A DNA stretch of 15,077 bases, from NCBI GenBank assembly GCA_964435965.1, contig CAYTBB010000029.1:1-15077 (forward strand), in the 5' to 3' direction. The position numbers and the translations under genes were made by a program. The notes below the pieces were generated by a model that was given only the letters and a program-made list of their open reading frames with translations, searched no databases and was not told where the DNA came from. The stretch comes from 20-14-all-45-10 sp964435965. Lineage in GTDB: Bacteria > Chloroflexota > Dehalococcoidia > GIF9 > AB-539-J10. Each line of letters begins with the position of its first letter. The first letter of the stretch is position 1. Shown piece by piece: positions 7,543-14,464 of this stretch.

Positions 7543-8751
7543 ATGGGACAATTTCGCTTTACCACCGCTGGAGAATCCCACGGAAAGGGATTGGTAGCCA
7601 TAGTTGAAGGCATGGTGGCTGGCCTTTCCCTGGAAGCGGAATATATCAATAAAGAACTGAAGCGTCGCCAGCAAGGCTACGGACGGGGTCCCCGCATGGA
7701 AATAGAGCAAGACAAGGTAGAAATCATCTCGGGGGTTCGCTATGGACTCACCATCGGCAGCCCCATTGCCCTCTTCATCCCTAACCGAGATTGGCAAAAC
7801 TGGCGGGAAGCAATGAGTGTCACTTCTGTGGCGGAGGAGGCTGAGCCTGTAACCCGTCCTCGTCCGGGACATGCTGATTTAGCTGGAGTGACTAAATATA
7901 GCCTGAAAGATATCAGACCTATAATGGAAAGAGCCAGCGCCCGGGAGACTGCTGCCAGAGTAGCTGTCGGGGCTATCGCCAAAAGGTTTCTCGAGGAGTT
8001 CGGCATTGTTATTCATAGCCATACCATAGCTATTGGGCCTGCCGGCTGCCAGCCCTTCGCTCAGGGTAAGCTCCCCCAAGCAAGCTCCATAGATTGGCAG
8101 CAGGTAGAGGCTTCCCCAGTCCGCTGTGCCGAGGCTGAATTGGAAAGGGAAATGATAGCCGCTATTGATAAAGCCAAAGCTGAGGGAGATACCTTGGGAG
8201 GCATTTTGGAGCTAATCGCCACTGGGGTACCTGTTGGCTTAGGCAGCCATGTTAGCTGGGAGCGCCGACTTGATGGCAGAATTGCCCAGGCGATAATGAG
8301 CATCAACGCCGTGAAAGGAGTGGAGATTGGTGCTGGATTTACTCTAGCTAAAATCAAAGGCTCACAAGCTCACGATGTTATTGAACCTGGCTCTCCCCCT
8401 GTTAGCTGTGGAGAAGCGAAGCAATCGCTCCCCTGGCACCATGCCACTAATTATGCCGGTGGCATCGAAGGTGGTATCAGCAATGGCGAGGAGATAACAG
8501 TCAGGGCAGCAGTAAAGCCTATTGCCACCTTAGCTAAGCCACTGTCATCTATAGACCTTCGCAGTGGCGAGATAGCCAAGGCTCACTATGAACGCAGCGA
8601 CATTTGTGTTGTTCCTGCTGCTGGGGTGATTGGCGAAGCAATGCTGGCTATCATCCTAGCCGACGCCTGCCTGGAAAAATTCGGCGGGGATCACCTAAAA
8701 GAGACACTGGCGAATTATCATAATTACCAATTGTCAATAGGTAAGGATTAG
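7543..8751 (+). CDS. aroC: Chorismate synthase
   Basis: This encodes 402 residues, slightly longer than the usual 360-390. The enzyme eliminates phosphate from EPSP to give chorismate, using reduced FMN. Diagnostic features are GESHG (10-14) with H13, RPGHADLAG with H110, the basic ERASARETAARVAVG stretch, SPVRCAEAELEREM, GDTLGG and GGIEGGISNGEE from G306. The ATG at 7543 follows GGTGAAGGA. The extra length lies in two variable segments. One, around residues 291-298 (GEAKQSLP), is encoded by a repeat fragment (8413-8426). The other, around PFAQGKLPQ, is encoded near 8053-8070 and resembles a repeat core only weakly. Active-site motifs are intact. It is the last gene before the hicAB remnant and shares the pathway with aroE and aroKB. 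Confidence 0.96.
   Translation: MGQFRFTTAGESHGKGLVAIVEGMVAGLSLEAEYINKELKRRQQGYGRGPRMEIEQDKVEIISGVRYGLTIGSPIALFIPNRDWQNWREAMSVTSVAEEAEPVTRPRPGHADLAGVTKYSLKDIRPIMERASARETAARVAVGAIAKRFLEEFGIVIHSHTIAIGPAGCQPFAQGKLPQASSIDWQQVEASPVRCAEAELEREMIAAIDKAKAEGDTLGGILELIATGVPVGLGSHVSWERRLDGRIAQAIMSINAVKGVEIGAGFTLAKIKGSQAHDVIEPGSPPVSCGEAKQSLPWHHATNYAGGIEGGISNGEEITVRAAVKPIATLAKPLSSIDLRSGEIAKAHYERSDICVVPAAGVIGEAMLAIILADACLEKFGGDHLKETLANYHNYQLSIGKD
8413..8426. repeat. Probable palindromic repeat fragment inside aroC
   Basis: GAAGCGAAGCAATC is identical over 14 bp to 5614-5627 at the end of ruvX. It encodes part of an extra stretch just before the conserved ATNYAGGIEGG region. It is short, so chance similarity cannot be excluded, but it falls exactly where the protein is longer than the family norm. 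Confidence 0.45.
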
Positions 8752-8764
8752 AGTAAACTAAAAC

Positions 8765-8991
8765 TTGAAACTACCGAGGATTACTGGGAAGGAGGTAGAG
8801 CGTGCATTGTTAAGAGCGGACTGGTATCTCCAGCACTCTAGGGTATCTCACTTCTTCTATAAGCACTCGGATTTTCCGGGAAAAAGAGTGACTCTCCCGA
8901 TGCATGTTGGAGAAACTCTAGCGCCTAAGACTCTTGATGGCATATGAAACAGGCTGGTTTAAGTGTCGAGGAGTTTATGAAGCTGCTTTGA
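8765..8991 (+). pseudogene. hicA: HicA-type mRNA interferase toxin, frameshifted
   Basis: From the TTG at 8765 the protein begins MKLPRITGKEVERALLRADW and continues with VSHFFYKHSDFPGKRVTLPM and HVGETLAPKTLDGI, as in HicA toxins (a dsRBD-like fold with a catalytic His). The reading stops at TGA 8945-8947, 60 residues in. The expected C-terminus continues in the next frame from 8944: KQAGLSVEEFMKLL, stop at 8989-8991. One missing base near 8943-8945 explains this. The catalytic His of the GSH motif is retained (H29), but the preceding glycine is Val and the earlier AG pair reads AD, further signs of decay. The Shine-Dalgarno is poor. A sequencing or assembly error could mimic the frameshift, but the two substitutions argue for real inactivation. 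Confidence 0.8.
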
Positions 8992-9000
8992 GGGATTAAA

Positions 9001-9213
9001 ATGGTAAGTTATAAGGTGGTTCTAGAATACAACGAGGGCTATCATACAGCGACTGTGCCAGCTTTGCCTGGGTGCATTAGCCAAGGACGGACGAAAGAGG
9101 AAGCTCTTGAGCGCACTAAAGAGGCTATACAAGGCTACTTGGAATCTTTGCAGAAAGACGGGCTCGCCATACCTGAAGATATAGAGCTGGCAGAAGTAGC
9201 CATAACAGTCTAG
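9001..9213 (+). CDS. hicB: HicB-family antitoxin, short form
   Basis: This encodes 70 residues with the HicB N-terminal fold (partial RNase H-like): YKVVLEYNEGYHTATVPALP, GCISQGRTKEEALERTKEAI, then GYLESLQKDGLAIPED. The C-terminal DNA-binding domain of longer HicB proteins is absent, as in many short HicB antitoxins, so autoregulation by this protein alone is doubtful. Shine-Dalgarno GAGGG (8990-8994) lies 6 nt before the ATG and overlaps the stop of the shifted hicA frame, the usual tight hicA-hicB arrangement. With hicA broken, this is an orphan antitoxin. It could still neutralise a related HicA elsewhere. The pair is an accessory insertion between two shikimate-pathway genes. Confidence 0.88.
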   Translation: MVSYKVVLEYNEGYHTATVPALPGCISQGRTKEEALERTKEAIQGYLESLQKDGLAIPEDIELAEVAITV

Positions 9214-9315
9214 TCTCCTATGGTTGAAGTATTTTAGATTTGCATTGTATTTTGGTTTGGGCCCGTCTCGAAGATAATCAACTTTCCAATATACTGACAG
9301 GGATATACATGTGAA

Positions 9316-11151
9316 ATGAGCAGGCAAGTAGCTAATATTGTAATCACTGGTTTTTCTGCCACCGGTAAATCACTGGTGGCTAGAGAAGTAGCTCAGAGGC
9401 TAAATTGGGACTTTATTGATACCGATGACGAGGTAGTTAAGTTAGCGGGCAAATCAATTGATGAGATTTTTCGGCAAGATGGTGAGGGAAGGTTCAGGGA
9501 GCTGGAGCGGGAGGTAATCAGAAAAACCTGCCAGCAGAGACAAACAGTGATAGCCATTGGTGGTGGTGCTATCGTTGACCGGCAAAACCATGAACTGCTG
9601 GCAGAAAATGGATTGCTCTTTTGTCTCGAGGCTAAACCGGAGACAATTTATCAACGCCTATTCCAAAATGCTACCTATGGCTGTGAGACTGAAGTTCGCC
9701 CTCTCCTGGCTACCAACAATCCTCTGGAGTGCATCAGGCAGCTTAAAGCCTCCCGGCAGCCCTACTATGCCAGTGTTGACTGGACGATTCATACCGATAG
9801 ATTAAGCCTTAGCCAGGTGGCTGAGGAGGTGGTAAGAGGGTGGAAATTGCTTCGGGGAGCCTTTCCTGAGCGAGATTCTTCGGTCGCTTCTCTCCCTCAG
9901 AATGACAAAGAGAGAAGGACTCACAATGACATTAAAAAAGCAACTGGCAATGGCACTCCAACTGTCATTGCGAGGCATGAAATGCCGAAGCAATCCCAAG
10001 AATACTTAGCACCGGGATTGGCAGACTCGGCTCGCAATGACGAAAGGAAGACTGGCAAAGATATTACCTGCTGGGTGAAAACGGCTACGCAAAGCTATCC
10101 TGTTTTTGTTGGCTATGGTCTTTTGGAAAAGCTAGGGGAGAAGATAAAAGAGGCTGGTTTATCTGGCGCAGTCACCATAATTAGCGATGAAACCGTCTTC
10201 TCCCTTTATGGCAGCAAAGTTGAGGGAATGCTCAAAAATGCGGGTTTTGCCGCTAGCTCCTTTGCCGTGCCGCCAGGCGAGGAAAGCAAGAATATCAATT
10301 CTGCCATTAAGATTTATGATTTTCTGGTGGAGCAGCGAGTGGAGAGGGATGATATTCTCATTGCCTTAGGTGGTGGCATGGTGGGCGACTTAGCTGGCTT
10401 TGTCGCGGCCACTTTTTTACGAGGAATGGCCTGGATACAGTTGCCAACCAGCCTGGTGGCTATGGTTGATGCCAGCATCGGAGGCAAGGTAGGTGTCAAC
10501 CACCCTCAAGGAAAAAATCTTATCGGTGCTTTCTATCAGCCTAGCTTTGTCTTAGCCGATGTCCAGACGCTTAATACTTTATCTGACCGTGAGTTAACCT
10601 CGGGGTGGGCTGAGGTTATTAAATATGGCTTAATTCTGGACAGAGAAATTTTTGAATTCTTAGAGGCTAATGTTGATAAGCTGATAAAGCTGGAGCCGAA
10701 TGCAGTTGCCAAAGCTATCGCCCGCAGCGCTGTTATCAAGGCCCAGGTTGTGAGTGAAGATGAGAAGGAAAGGGGAAGACGTATCATCTTGAACTACGGG
10801 CATACCATTGCCCATGGGCTGGAAGCAGCCAGTCAATATAAGCGCTTCCGGCACGGCGAGGCAGTGGCCATCGGCATGATGGGGGCAGCTAAGCTCAGCC
10901 GGAGGTTAGGTCTTTTATCCTCGGATATAGTTGAGCGGCAGCAGTCCTTATCACAAAAGTTTGGCTTACCTGTCAGCTTTTCAGGGTTAAGCCTGGCTGA
11001 GGTAGTGAGAGCTATGGAGCTGGACAAGAAGGTTAGAGCCAAAGCGATTCATTGGGTGCTTTTGACAGATATAGGGCAAACGGCAATTCGTAGTGATGTA
11101 CCTCGGCGAGATGTGCTAGCCATTCTTCAGGAGCTATCACAGTCAGGGTGA
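9316..11151 (+). CDS. aroKB: Bifunctional shikimate kinase / 3-dehydroquinate synthase (AroK-AroB fusion)
   Basis: This encodes 611 residues in two enzymes. Residues 1-176 are shikimate kinase: Walker A GFSATGKS (12-19), the DTD motif D35-D37, FRELEREV and AIGGGA. Residues about 249-611 are 3-dehydroquinate synthase: ALGGGMVGDLAGF, VDASIGGKVGVN, PQGKNLIGAF, and the zinc ligands E433 (AEVIKYG), H496 (GHTIAHGLE) and H513 (RHGEAVAIG). Their 63- and 17-residue spacing matches bacterial AroB. AroKB fusions are known, for example in Thermotoga. The 72-residue linker (177-248) has no family homology and is mostly encoded by palindromic repeats, with peptides such as VIARHEMPKQSQ and LADSARNDER. The start has only a weak Shine-Dalgarno (AGGGA, about 12 nt upstream). 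Both active sites look intact. An authentic split into two genes is excluded by the open frame. Confidence 0.95.
   Translation: MSRQVANIVITGFSATGKSLVAREVAQRLNWDFIDTDDEVVKLAGKSIDEIFRQDGEGRFRELEREVIRKTCQQRQTVIAIGGGAIVDRQNHELLAENGLLFCLEAKPETIYQRLFQNATYGCETEVRPLLATNNPLECIRQLKASRQPYYASVDWTIHTDRLSLSQVAEEVVRGWKLLRGAFPERDSSVASLPQNDKERRTHNDIKKATGNGTPTVIARHEMPKQSQEYLAPGLADSARNDERKTGKDITCWVKTATQSYPVFVGYGLLEKLGEKIKEAGLSGAVTIISDETVFSLYGSKVEGMLKNAGFAASSFAVPPGEESKNINSAIKIYDFLVEQRVERDDILIALGGGMVGDLAGFVAATFLRGMAWIQLPTSLVAMVDASIGGKVGVNHPQGKNLIGAFYQPSFVLADVQTLNTLSDRELTSGWAEVIKYGLILDREIFEFLEANVDKLIKLEPNAVAKAIARSAVIKAQVVSEDEKERGRRIILNYGHTIAHGLEAASQYKRFRHGEAVAIGMMGAAKLSRRLGLLSSDIVERQQSLSQKFGLPVSFSGLSLAEVVRAMELDKKVRAKAIHWVLLTDIGQTAIRSDVPRRDVLAILQELSQSG
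9872..9919. repeat. Palindromic repeat, right half, in the aroK-aroB linker
   Basis: This stretch matches 7490-7537 upstream of aroC at 43 of 48 positions, including the end CCCTCAGAATGACAA and the following GAAGGA. It is read in frame and encodes the start of the linker (around DSSVASLPQNDKE). A further degenerate right end, CTCACAATGAC, follows at 9920-9930. Confidence 0.8.
9964..10041. repeat. Palindromic repeat, full copy, in the aroK-aroB linker
   Basis: GTCATTGCGAG (9964-9974) and CTCGCAATGAC (10031-10041) are perfect 11-bp inverted arms. Inside, GCAATCCC and GGGATTGGC pair with one bulge. The element is 78 bp, exactly 26 codons, and starts on a codon boundary at residue 217. It has no stop codon in the frame used. 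The right end is followed by GAAAGGAAG, a purine run like those beside the other copies. Confidence 0.85.
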
Positions 11152-11178
11152 TAGAATAAGCAGGCTCCGGTCATTTAA

Positions 11179-11207
11179 TTGAATGAAAGCCTCTCATAAG
11201 CTATAAT
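11179..11207 (+). promoter_or_regulatory. Sigma70-type promoter of aspS
   Basis: TTGAAT (11179-11184) and a perfect TATAAT (11202-11207) are 17 nt apart. The predicted start near 11214 gives a leader of about 36 nt carrying GGAGGT (11240-11245). A second TATAAT at 11225-11230 lacks a -35 and sits too close to the Shine-Dalgarno. This implies that aspS-tig-clpP can be transcribed independently of the upstream run. Confidence 0.72.
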
Positions 11208-11250
11208 CGCCACACTGGGTTATATATAATAATGCAAACGGAGGTTATTT

Positions 11251-13062
11251 TTGCTCAAAAGCCATAGTTGCGGTGAATTAAGGGAAAAAATTGCCGGCCA
11301 GAAGGTAACTTTAGCTGGCTGGGTACATCGGCGACGCGACCACGGTGGCATGGCCTTCATTGACCTGCGAGACAGCAGTGGCATAGTCCAGGTGGTGTTC
11401 AATCCACAAATATCACCAGAGGCATATCAAGTAGCTGGCTCGCTTCGCCATGAATATGTAATTCAGGTTGAAGGCGAAGTTGTTTCCCGTCCTAAGGGTA
11501 CAGAAAACCCTAAATTGGCTACCGGGAAAATCGAGGTTATCGCCCAAAAAGCTACTGTCCTTAATCCTTCAGAGACACCACCATTCTACATCAATGAAGA
11601 TGCGGAGGTTGAGGAAAGCCTTTGTCTCAAGAACCGCTACCTATATTTGAGAAGGCCTAGAATGAGAGATAACATCATCTTGCGTCACAAGGTAGTAAAG
11701 TTCATCCGGGATTTCCTCGATGCCAGGGGCTTTATCGAGGTTGAAACGCCCATTTTGATTAAGAGCACTCCCGAGGGGGCGCGAGATTACCTTGTGCCCA
11801 GCCGCCTCAATCCGGGCAAGTTTTATGCCCTCCCTCAATCGCCTCAGCAGCTTAAACAGCTCCTCATGGTAGCTGGTTTGGAAAGGTATTTTCAGATAGC
11901 CAAATGCTTTCGAGACGAAGACCTGCGGGCTGATCGCCAGCCTGAATTCACCCAGCTTGACTTAGAAGTAAGCTTTGTGGAGGAAGAGGATATATTGCAA
12001 CTTATGGAGGAACTTTTTACCTCACTTGTGGAGGCTGTTAAGCCTGAGATGCAACTAAAAAAGCCCTTCCCTCGCTTCTCCTATAAGGAGGCAGTGGAGA
12101 AGTATGGCACGGATAAGCCTGATGTGAGGTTCAGCCTGGAGCTTAAAGACATAACTGACATTGCGGCTCAAACCGACTTCGCCGTTTTCCGCTCTGCCCT
12201 TGACAACCATGGCAAGGTGAAAGGAATTTGTCTTCCGGGCTGTGCCCATTATAGCCGTCATCAACTCAATGAGTTAACCAATTTGGCCCGGAGTCATGGA
12301 GCGCAAGGTTTAATAACCCTGGCCTTCCCACCTGAGAGCTATCAGCTATCAGCTATCAGCTCAGACAAAGTTAAGTCAGCGGCGGCCAGACATTTAACTC
12401 AAGCCCAGTTAGAAAATATCGCCGCTAAGTTTGAAGCCAAGTCTGGTGACCTTTTGCTCATTGTGGCTGATAAAGCCGGGGTAGTAAATAAGGCACTCGA
12501 TGAGTTACGTTGTGAAATGGCACGCCGTCTTAATCTAGCTGAGGCTAACTTACTGGCCTTTACCTTCGTAGTTGACTTTCCTTTATTGGAATGGAGCGAG
12601 GCCGCTAATCGCTGGGAGCCGATGCATCATCCGTTTACTGCTCCTCGAGAGGAGGATATACCGTTGCTTGATAGCGAACCAGCTAGAGTCCAGGCCCGCC
12701 ATTATGATATGGTGTGCAACGGATGTGAGCTTGGCAGTGGCAGCATCAGAATTCATAACCGCCAGCTTCAGGAGAAAATATTCCAGCTCCTGGGTTATAG
12801 TAAGGAAGAAATAGAAGAACGCTTTGGGCATTTTCTCAGGGCATTGGAATATGGAGCCCCACCTCATGGAGGTATCGCTATCGGCATTGATCGCCTGGCC
12901 ATGCTGCTCGCTGGGGAGCAGACTATCAGGGAAGTCATCGCCTTTCCTAAAAATCAAAACGCAGTTGACCTGATGTTCGATACCCCTTCCTATGTTGATA
13001 AGAATCAGCTTGATGAGTTGAACCTTAAGTTGAAGCACGAGATTCTTCGCGCGGAGTGGTAA
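11251..13062 (+). CDS. aspS: Aspartate--tRNA ligase, predicted non-discriminating (Asp/Asn)
   Basis: This encodes 603 residues, the bacterial-type AspRS with an inserted GAD domain. The N-terminal anticodon-binding OB fold is followed by the class II core: SPQQLKQLLM, motif 2 FRDEDLRADRQPEFTQ (R221) and motif 3 GIAIGIDRLAM (R548), then FPKNQNAVDLM. The start is TTG at 11251, fixed by GGAGGT 5 nt upstream and by the family N-terminus (xKSHSCGEL). H31 (RRRDHGG) and G83 (RPKGTENP) are the residues that mark the non-discriminating AspRS of Pseudomonas; discriminating enzymes such as E. coli's have Leu at 31. It is thus predicted to charge tRNA-Asn with Asp as well, requiring GatCAB. A 7-bp tandem repeat in the GAD domain (residues about 363-371) adds residues there. 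tig follows after 10 bp. Confidence 0.97.
   Translation: MLKSHSCGELREKIAGQKVTLAGWVHRRRDHGGMAFIDLRDSSGIVQVVFNPQISPEAYQVAGSLRHEYVIQVEGEVVSRPKGTENPKLATGKIEVIAQKATVLNPSETPPFYINEDAEVEESLCLKNRYLYLRRPRMRDNIILRHKVVKFIRDFLDARGFIEVETPILIKSTPEGARDYLVPSRLNPGKFYALPQSPQQLKQLLMVAGLERYFQIAKCFRDEDLRADRQPEFTQLDLEVSFVEEEDILQLMEELFTSLVEAVKPEMQLKKPFPRFSYKEAVEKYGTDKPDVRFSLELKDITDIAAQTDFAVFRSALDNHGKVKGICLPGCAHYSRHQLNELTNLARSHGAQGLITLAFPPESYQLSAISSDKVKSAAARHLTQAQLENIAAKFEAKSGDLLLIVADKAGVVNKALDELRCEMARRLNLAEANLLAFTFVVDFPLLEWSEAANRWEPMHHPFTAPREEDIPLLDSEPARVQARHYDMVCNGCELGSGSIRIHNRQLQEKIFQLLGYSKEEIEERFGHFLRALEYGAPPHGGIAIGIDRLAMLLAGEQTIREVIAFPKNQNAVDLMFDTPSYVDKNQLDELNLKLKHEILRAEW
12337..12361. repeat. Heptanucleotide tandem repeat within aspS
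   Basis: AGCTATC occurs three times in tandem (12337-12357), followed by a partial AGCT. Three units make 21 bp, so the frame is kept. It encodes SYQLSAIS in a surface region of the GAD domain, where AspRS proteins usually have a shorter loop. Confidence 0.85.
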
Positions 13063-13072
13063 GGGGATAAGC

Positions 13073-14359
13073 ATGAAAGTAACCCGTGAAAAACTGGAGA
13101 ATTGTCAGGTATCGCTTAATATAGAAGCCGAAGCCCGTGAGCTAGAAAAGTCTCTCGAGGGAGCTTACCGCCATTTGGTTAGCAAAGTCTCTATACCTGG
13201 CTTTCGCAAGGGGAAGACTCCTCGAGCTATTTTGGAGCAGCATCTAGGTAAAAGCGCCTTGCTGGAAGAAGCCCTGGAGCATCTCATCCCCCAGCTTTAT
13301 AGGCAGGCGGTTGAATCAGAGAAAATTGAACCTATTGCCCAACCACAAATAGAAATTACTCAAACCGAGCCCTTAGTTTTCAAAGCCATTGTGCCGGTCA
13401 AGCCTACAGTCAAACTTGGTGACTACCACAGTATAAAGCTAAAACCTGAGCCGGTAGAAATCGGCGCGGGGGAAATTGGAGCCGCTATTGAGCAGCTTCG
13501 CCAACAACAGGCGGTATTACTGCCTGTAGACCGCCCCGTCCAGCTTGGCGATTTCGTCACCCTGAACATTGAAGCTACTATTGAAGGCAAGCCATTTCTA
13601 AACCATAAAGACCTGGTATATCAGGTGGATAGCAATGCAACTTTTCCCTTACCTGACTTTGCCCCGAAATTGGCCGGTGCCAGGAAGAACGAGGAGAGGA
13701 TTTTTAGCCTTAAAGTTCCGGCTGACTATAGCATTAAGGAATTTTGTGGCCAGGAATGCTTTTTCAAAACCATGGTTACCGAGATAAAGGAGAAGCAACT
13801 GCCGCAACTCGATGACGAATTTGCCCAAGGCTGTAATTATGCTAATTTAACTCAGCTAAGAGAAGGGGTAGCGGCTGATTTGAGAGCTAAAGCGGAACAA
13901 GGGAGTCGCCGGGAACTAAGGCGAAAAGCTATTGCTGCCGTCGTCAAAGTCAGTGAAGTGGACTATCCCCCTATCCTGGAGGACAGGGAAATTGACAGTC
14001 TTCTTGGGGATGAAGCACGATACCTTGGCTACCGTGAGGTGGAAGATTATCTCAAGAGAGTTAACAAAACAGAGGAAAAGCTTAGAGAGGAATTGCGTCC
14101 CGTAGCTAAGGAGCGAGTTATTAATACTCTCGTCCTGGATAAAGTAGCTGAAGAGGAAAAATTTGAAATTACTTCCCTGGAAGTAGATAATAAAGTGGCG
14201 GAGATTCTCGGGGATGCTAAGGATAAAGAGAAAATGCGGAGATTTCTTGCTTTGCCCCAGGTTAGAGAGTCAATTAGTGAGTCTCTGCGCAGCCAAAAGA
14301 CGATGGATTGGCTGGTGCAGCTAGTCAGCGGTGACCAAGAGAAACAGAAGGCTGCTTAG
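13073..14359 (+). CDS. tig: Trigger factor (ribosome-associated chaperone and peptidyl-prolyl isomerase)
   Basis: This encodes 428 residues, the usual length. Trigger factor binds ribosomal protein uL23 at the tunnel exit and shelters nascent chains. The N-terminal ribosome-binding domain has the signature GFRKGKTPRAILEQHLG, with GFRKGK at 43-48. The FKBP-like domain follows at about 150-235 (QLGDFVTLNIEATIEGKPF, LPDFAPKLAGARKNEER); its substrate-site aromatic residues are not well conserved by eye. The Lys/Glu-rich helical C-terminal arms extend to the end. The Shine-Dalgarno AAGGGG (13061-13066) begins inside the aspS stop codon region and is 6 nt from the ATG, so it is co-transcribed with aspS. 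The tig-clpP order is common in bacteria. Confidence 0.97.
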   Translation: MKVTREKLENCQVSLNIEAEARELEKSLEGAYRHLVSKVSIPGFRKGKTPRAILEQHLGKSALLEEALEHLIPQLYRQAVESEKIEPIAQPQIEITQTEPLVFKAIVPVKPTVKLGDYHSIKLKPEPVEIGAGEIGAAIEQLRQQQAVLLPVDRPVQLGDFVTLNIEATIEGKPFLNHKDLVYQVDSNATFPLPDFAPKLAGARKNEERIFSLKVPADYSIKEFCGQECFFKTMVTEIKEKQLPQLDDEFAQGCNYANLTQLREGVAADLRAKAEQGSRRELRRKAIAAVVKVSEVDYPPILEDREIDSLLGDEARYLGYREVEDYLKRVNKTEEKLREELRPVAKERVINTLVLDKVAEEEKFEITSLEVDNKVAEILGDAKDKEKMRRFLALPQVRESISESLRSQKTMDWLVQLVSGDQEKQKAA

Positions 14360-14363
14360 AAAT

Positions 14364-14411
14364 GTAGTGCGAGGCTTTAGCCTCGTGCACGACCTTAAAA
14401 GGGCGCACTAC
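14364..14411. repeat. Branched palindromic repeat between tig and clpP
   Basis: The outer arms GTAGTGCG (14364-14371) and CGCACTAC (14404-14411) are perfectly complementary. Inside lie hairpin CGAGGC-TTTA-GCCTCG (14370-14385) and the short palindrome CCTTAAAAGG (14393-14402). The unit is 48 bp and could fold as a branched RNA or a cruciform. It shares no arm sequence with the TGTCATT family. No T-tract follows, so it is not a standard terminator. Confidence 0.75.
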
Positions 14412-14464
14412 GAAAATCTGATTGAGGCAAAATTAAACAGCCTGGTAAAGTAAAGGAGGAGCCA

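Noticed and set aside
9250..9315. Possible promoter before aroKB (GATAAT at 9273, TATACT at 9290)
   Set aside because: Neither hexamer has a -35 at acceptable spacing; they are not distinguishable from chance in this AT-rich 102-bp spacer.
12583..13074. 163-codon minus-strand open frame opposite the end of aspS
   Set aside because: It overlaps AspRS motif 3 coding sequence completely and shows no domain or ribosome-binding site.
14422..14451. Promoter-like TTGAGG-18-TGGTAAAGT before clpP
   Set aside because: The predicted start (about 14458) would fall inside the clpP Shine-Dalgarno at 14453-14460, removing it from the message.
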